Below are positions 13,799 through 16,597 of a DNA stretch of 16,597 bases, piece after piece (positions within the stretch are counted from its first letter, which is position 1; each line of letters opens with the position of its first letter). The position numbers and the translations under genes were made by a program. Below the pieces are notes generated by a model, which saw nothing but the letters and a program-made list of their open reading frames with translations, was not told where the DNA came from and searched no databases. Source of the DNA: an uncultured Eubacteriales bacterium (GTDB lineage Bacteria; Bacillota; Clostridia; Oscillospirales; Acutalibacteraceae); assembly GCA_900321195.1 (NCBI GenBank), contig ONVG01000007.1:1-16597 (forward strand). Reading direction: 5' to 3'.

Positions 13799-14968
13799 TT
13801 ACTGTATGACGAGCATCTTTATATTCTTTACTGCTTCATCGATAAGTCTTTCACATTCAAGCTTATCCTGTTCGGCGGCTACTGTTTCTATTACGGGTCT
13901 TGTACGGGGATGCTTTGGCGTGAATACCGTACAGCAATCCTCATACGGCTGTATGGACACCTCAAAGGTATCTATCTTTCTGGATATTTCGATTATCTCC
14001 TCTTTATCCATACCTATCAGCGGTCTGAAAACGGGCATGCCGCATACCGCATCCGTACATGCTACTGCGCCTATCGTCTGACTTGCTACCTGACCGAGAC
14101 TTTCGCCTGTTATCAAAGCCTGACAGTCGTTTTCACGCGCTATCCTTTCGGATATCTGCATCATAAAGCGTCTCATTATTATAGTAAAATATTCTTCCCT
14201 GCACTTTTCTCTTATCTGTTCCTGTATATCGGTAAAGTGTACGGTAAACATCTTTATCCTGCCGCTGTATGCAGCGACCTTTCCGAGAAGCTCCTGCACC
14301 TTTTCCTCTGCTCTCAGGCTCGTATAAGGAGGACTTGCAAAATGCACTGCTATAAGCTCCAGACCTCTTTTAGCCATCATATATGACGCTACAGGACTGT
14401 CTATTCCGCCCGATATCAGCACACAAGCCTTTCCGCCTGTTCCTACAGGTATGCCGCCTGCTCCTCTTATGAGGTCTGAGCGGATATATGCGGCAAAATC
14501 TCTTATCTCCACAGTAACTGTTACATCGGGGTGATGTACGTCTACGCTGAGATGCGGAAAGCTCTCCAAAAGACAGCCGCCCACCTCATTGCATATCTCA
14601 GGCGATTTATACGGAAATTTCTTGTCGGAGCGCTTTGCCTCGACCTTGAATGTCTTTGCATCGCCTAAAACATCAGCAAGATATTCACATGCGGCGGCTT
14701 TTATCTTTTCCATATCCTTTTCCGCCGTACACGCTCTTGCAAAGGCGGCCACTCCGAATATCTTTGAAACGCATTCCGTAACATCATCCATATCTATGCC
14801 GTCATCCATAGGCTCAACATATATAGTTGACTGCGCCGCGCGCACACGAAAGCTTCCGAGTCTTGCGAGCCGTCTTTTAAGACTTCTTATCAAAGTATCC
14901 TCGAAGTTTTTGCGGTTAAGTCCTTTAAGAACTATCTCACCAAGCTTTAAGAGTACTATTTCCTTCAT
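13799..14968 (-). CDS. thiI: tRNA 4-thiouridine synthase ThiI
   Basis: Cytosolic sulfurtransferase that adenylates tRNA U8 and inserts sulfur from a cysteine desulfurase; it may also serve thiamine thiazole synthesis. 389 residues, the length of Gram-positive ThiI, without the C-terminal rhodanese domain of the E. coli protein (482 residues). An N-terminal ferredoxin-like part opens with LLKLGEIVLKGLNRKNFE; the THUMP domain (about 60-165) ends in RDFAAYIRSD. The PP-loop is SGGIDSP (186-192). The conserved ALITGESLGQVASQT and PYEDCCTVFTPKHP segments follow. ATG 14968 with AAGGGAG ten bases upstream. It sits 78 bases after nifS, the usual pairing in Firmicutes, where the desulfurase supplies the persulfide sulfur. 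Confidence 0.96.
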   Translation of the reverse strand: MKEIVLLKLGEIVLKGLNRKNFEDTLIRSLKRRLARLGSFRVRAAQSTIYVEPMDDGIDMDDVTECVSKIFGVAAFARACTAEKDMEKIKAAACEYLADVLGDAKTFKVEAKRSDKKFPYKSPEICNEVGGCLLESFPHLSVDVHHPDVTVTVEIRDFAAYIRSDLIRGAGGIPVGTGGKACVLISGGIDSPVASYMMAKRGLELIAVHFASPPYTSLRAEEKVQELLGKVAAYSGRIKMFTVHFTDIQEQIREKCREEYFTIIMRRFMMQISERIARENDCQALITGESLGQVASQTIGAVACTDAVCGMPVFRPLIGMDKEEIIEISRKIDTFEVSIQPYEDCCTVFTPKHPRTRPVIETVAAEQDKLECERLIDEAVKNIKMLVIQ

Positions 14969-15029
14969 TTATCTCATTCTCCCTTATTTATCGGCTCAAA
15001 GCTCAGAGCTTCGAGCTTAAAACATACTA

Positions 15030-15060
15030 CAAGAAGTTTAGCACTTTTAAACGCTTCTTG
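15030..15060 (-). other. Hairpin at the nifS 3' end
   Basis: CAAGAAG (15030-15036) and CTTCTTG (15054-15060) pair, with inner TTTA/TAAA after a two-base bulge; the structure spans the nifS stop. It lacks a clean T run (TAGTATGTTTT on the minus strand), so a weak or partial terminator or an mRNA-end structure is more likely than a full stop before thiI. Confidence 0.3.
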
Positions 15061-16183
15061 CAAGTGTATTATTTGCATTTATTATCTCATTTACAAGAAT
15101 ATCGATATCTTCTCTTGAATTGAACCTTGAAAAGCTTACTCTCACAGCCGAATCAGACTGTTTGTCGGTAAGTCCCATAGCTTTAAGGACATGGCTTTTT
15201 TTGCCTTTGGCGCAGGCAGAACCGCTTGAAACGAATATATTTCTTTCTTCAAGATAATGCAGCATCGTTTCGGAGCGTATTCCGACTGCCGAAAAATTGA
15301 GTATATACGGCAGACATTCTTCGCCGGAATTTATCGTTATATTTTTTATTCCCGAAAGCTTTTCTCTAAGATACATATTAATATCCTTTATATATGCATT
15401 TTCGCTCTGCATATCGGGCAGGGCTTTTACAGCCGCTCCCATTCCGCAGGCCGCGGCGACAGGCTCTGTTCCCGGACGAAGCTTTTTCTGCTGTTCTCCG
15501 CCGTAATGCAAAGGTATTATCCTTGCGCCTTTTCTTATATAAAGTATTCCCGCTCCCTTAGGACCGTGTATCTTGTGCGAGCTTGCGCTCAGAAGGTCTA
15601 TGCCAAGCTTTTTCGGCTTTAAAGGCAGCTTCCCGAAGCCCTGTACAAAATCAACGTGAAAAAGCGCATCGGGCGCGGCTCTGTGTATTATCCTTCCTGC
15701 ATTTTCTATCGGCTGCACAGCTCCCGTTTCGTTGTTCACAGCCATTATGCTGACAAGTATCGTTTTATCATTTACGGCTTTTTTCAGGTCGTCGATATTT
15801 ATTCTTCCGCTTTTGTCAGGCTCTAAATATATGACCTCAAACCCGTTCTTTTCAAGCTCGGCTGCCGCCTCTATTACAGATGAATGCTCAACAGCGGTCG
15901 TTATTATCCTGTTTCCTCTGCGCTTCAATGCTCTTGCAGCACCGAACAAAGCCGTATTGTTGCTCTCTGTACCGCCGGATGTAAAATATATCTCTCCGCT
16001 GTCCGCAGACAGCATATCGGCGCATGCTTTTCTTGCGGCTTCAAGCTCATGCTGGGCTTCTATTCCCTTTGAATGAAGTGACGACGGGTTGCCGTATTTT
16101 TCCGTCATTACCTCAAGTGCCTTCTGCGCCGCTTCTTCGCATACCCTTGTTGTTGCGCTGTTGTCTAAATATACTTCTCTCAA
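15047..16183 (-). CDS. nifS: Cysteine desulfurase (NifS/IscS family)
   Basis: PLP enzyme that converts cysteine to alanine and carries the sulfur as a persulfide, here most likely for ThiI. About 378 residues, usual length. Motifs: VYLDNSATT at the N-terminus, YGNPSSLHSKG, FTSGGTESNN, the PLP-stacking His in AVEHSSV, PLP Lys in SSHKIHGPKGAG (about 204), LRPGTEP, and catalytic Cys in SSGSACAKG (about 324). HVDFVQ replaces the common HVDAVQ. The start is taken as TTG 16183: AGGTGA (16189-16194) lies five bases upstream and the family usually begins only a few residues before YLDNSATT. The GTG at 16192 adds three residues but has no ribosome site. First gene of the operon, divergent from spoVAC. 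Confidence 0.93.
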   Translation of the reverse strand: MREVYLDNSATTRVCEEAAQKALEVMTEKYGNPSSLHSKGIEAQHELEAARKACADMLSADSGEIYFTSGGTESNNTALFGAARALKRRGNRIITTAVEHSSVIEAAAELEKNGFEVIYLEPDKSGRINIDDLKKAVNDKTILVSIMAVNNETGAVQPIENAGRIIHRAAPDALFHVDFVQGFGKLPLKPKKLGIDLLSASSHKIHGPKGAGILYIRKGARIIPLHYGGEQQKKLRPGTEPVAAACGMGAAVKALPDMQSENAYIKDINMYLREKLSGIKNITINSGEECLPYILNFSAVGIRSETMLHYLEERNIFVSSGSACAKGKKSHVLKAMGLTDKQSDSAVRVSFSRFNSREDIDILVNEIINANNTLARSV

Positions 16184-16211
16184 ACATATCACCTATGCTT
16201 TTAAAAAATTT

Positions 16212-16240
16212 GAATTTATATGCAATATCGGGAAATAATA
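16212..16240 (+). promoter_or_regulatory. Possible sigma-G/sigma-F type promoter of spoVAC
   Basis: GAATT (16212-16216) matches the sigma-G -35 (GHATR) at 4 of 5, then 17 bases, then AATAATA (16234-16240) matching CATWHTA at 6 of 7. The overlapping GGAAATAATA (16231-16240) fits the sigma-F -10 (GGNNANAHTR) fully, but with a poor sigma-F -35. spoVA is sigma-G controlled in B. subtilis. Confidence 0.45.
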
Positions 16241-16257
16241 AACCTTGAATAAAGATG

Positions 16258-16272
16258 TCAGCTCCGAGCTGA
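16258..16272. promoter_or_regulatory. 15-bp palindrome before the spoVAC ribosome-binding site
   Basis: TCAGCTC-C-GAGCTGA is a perfect 7-1-7 palindrome between the predicted start (near 16247) and AAAGGAG (16274-16280). As RNA it gives a small 5-bp stem. It may be a protein site or chance. Confidence 0.35.
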
Positions 16273-16289
16273 AAAAGGAGTACGATAAA

Positions 16290-16597
16290 ATGAATATATC
16301 TCAAAAGGAATATTCCTCAATGGTGGACAGGGCGTCTCCGAAAAGCCGTCTTTTCAGGGACTGTGCATACGCCTTTCTGTCAGGAGGATTTATATGCATA
16401 ACAGGTCAGGCTCTGACTGACACATATCAGTATGCGGCAGGTCTGCCGTTAAAGGACGCAAGATGTCTGACGAGCATAACCCTTATATTTTTAGCCGCTG
16501 TTTTCACGGCGTTCAGCTGGTATGACGACATAGCAAAATATGCCGGCGCAGGCACTCTTGTACCGATAACCGGTTTTGCAAATTCCGTTGTCGCTCC
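16290..16597 (+). CDS. spoVAC: Stage V sporulation protein AC, partial (right end cut)
   Basis: Membrane channel protein of the SpoVA complex that moves dipicolinic acid and calcium into the forespore and out at germination. The 102 residues visible match the SpoVAC start: a short polar N-terminus (EYSSMVDRASPKSRL), the first membrane segment CAYAFLSGGFICITGQAL, a second hydrophobic segment SITLIFLAAVFTAFSWYDDI, and the hallmark AGAGTLVPITGFANSVVAP. ATG 16290 with AAAGGAG nine bases upstream. spoVAD and spoVAE would be expected to follow outside the window. Divergent from nifS with about 100 bases between. Confidence 0.94.
   Translation, partial: MNISQKEYSSMVDRASPKSRLFRDCAYAFLSGGFICITGQALTDTYQYAAGLPLKDARCLTSITLIFLAAVFTAFSWYDDIAKYAGAGTLVPITGFANSVVA

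Noticed and set aside
13700..14386. Plus-strand open frame of 228 codons
   Set aside because: It is antisense to thiI and the sortase start, with no recognisable domain.
16193..16260. Sigma-A promoter for nifS
   Set aside because: Only poor combinations such as TTGCAT with TAAAAG at 16 bases were found; not strong enough to list.

Overview
The window reads as the chromosome of a spore-forming, starch-degrading Gram-positive anaerobe of the Clostridia, most likely Ruminococcaceae/Oscillospiraceae (Ruminococcus bromii or [Eubacterium] siraeum type). The grounds are an AmyE-type secreted amylase with a CBM26 starch-binding module, a class B sortase, SpoVAC and a PdaA-type deacetylase (both spore genes), strong AAGGAG ribosome-binding sites, and common TTG/GTG starts. 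The species is inference; the family-level gene calls are secure.

Layout. 1-2585 (-): large secreted alpha-amylase, cut by the left edge, with its own vegetative promoter and an operator-like array of repeats. 2800-6384 (-): zinc-uptake operon in the order Fur-family regulator, lipoprotein binding protein, ATPase, permease, then an unrecognised two-helix membrane protein. It has a near-consensus promoter with a palindrome at the start site. 6505-6663 (+): promoter, tRNA-Arg(CCU) and intrinsic terminator. 6698-9430 (+): folC, a YbjN-like gene and pdaA, closed by a bidirectional terminator. 9479-10222 (-): unrecognised membrane protein with a zinc ribbon and an Asn/Tyr-rich tail. 10453-16183 (-): nifS, thiI, a very large class B sortase, and a small tail-anchored protein, probably one operon closed by a terminator. 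16290-end (+): start of spoVAC.

How they work together. The zinc operon is a self-contained sensor and importer. NifS and ThiI are the usual sulfur-relay pair for 4-thiouridine/thiamine. pdaA and spoVAC belong to late sporulation (cortex muramic lactam and dipicolinate uptake). The amylase and sortase concern the cell surface, but no sortase substrate is visible.

Most interesting signals: (1) a 64-bp two-part palindrome that buries the pdaA ribosome-binding site and TTG start, with a sigma-G-like -10 placed so that a transcript from it would lack the 5' arms; (2) the sortase and its neighbour appear to share the same N-terminal cytosolic domain, suggesting an undescribed two-protein sortase module; (3) the sortase carries three copies of a roughly 62-residue helical module and a recently expanded hexapeptide repeat; (4) operator-like repeats at the amylase and zinc promoters. 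No CRISPR array, insertion sequence, prophage or rRNA was seen. No gene-free stretch exceeds 300 bases.
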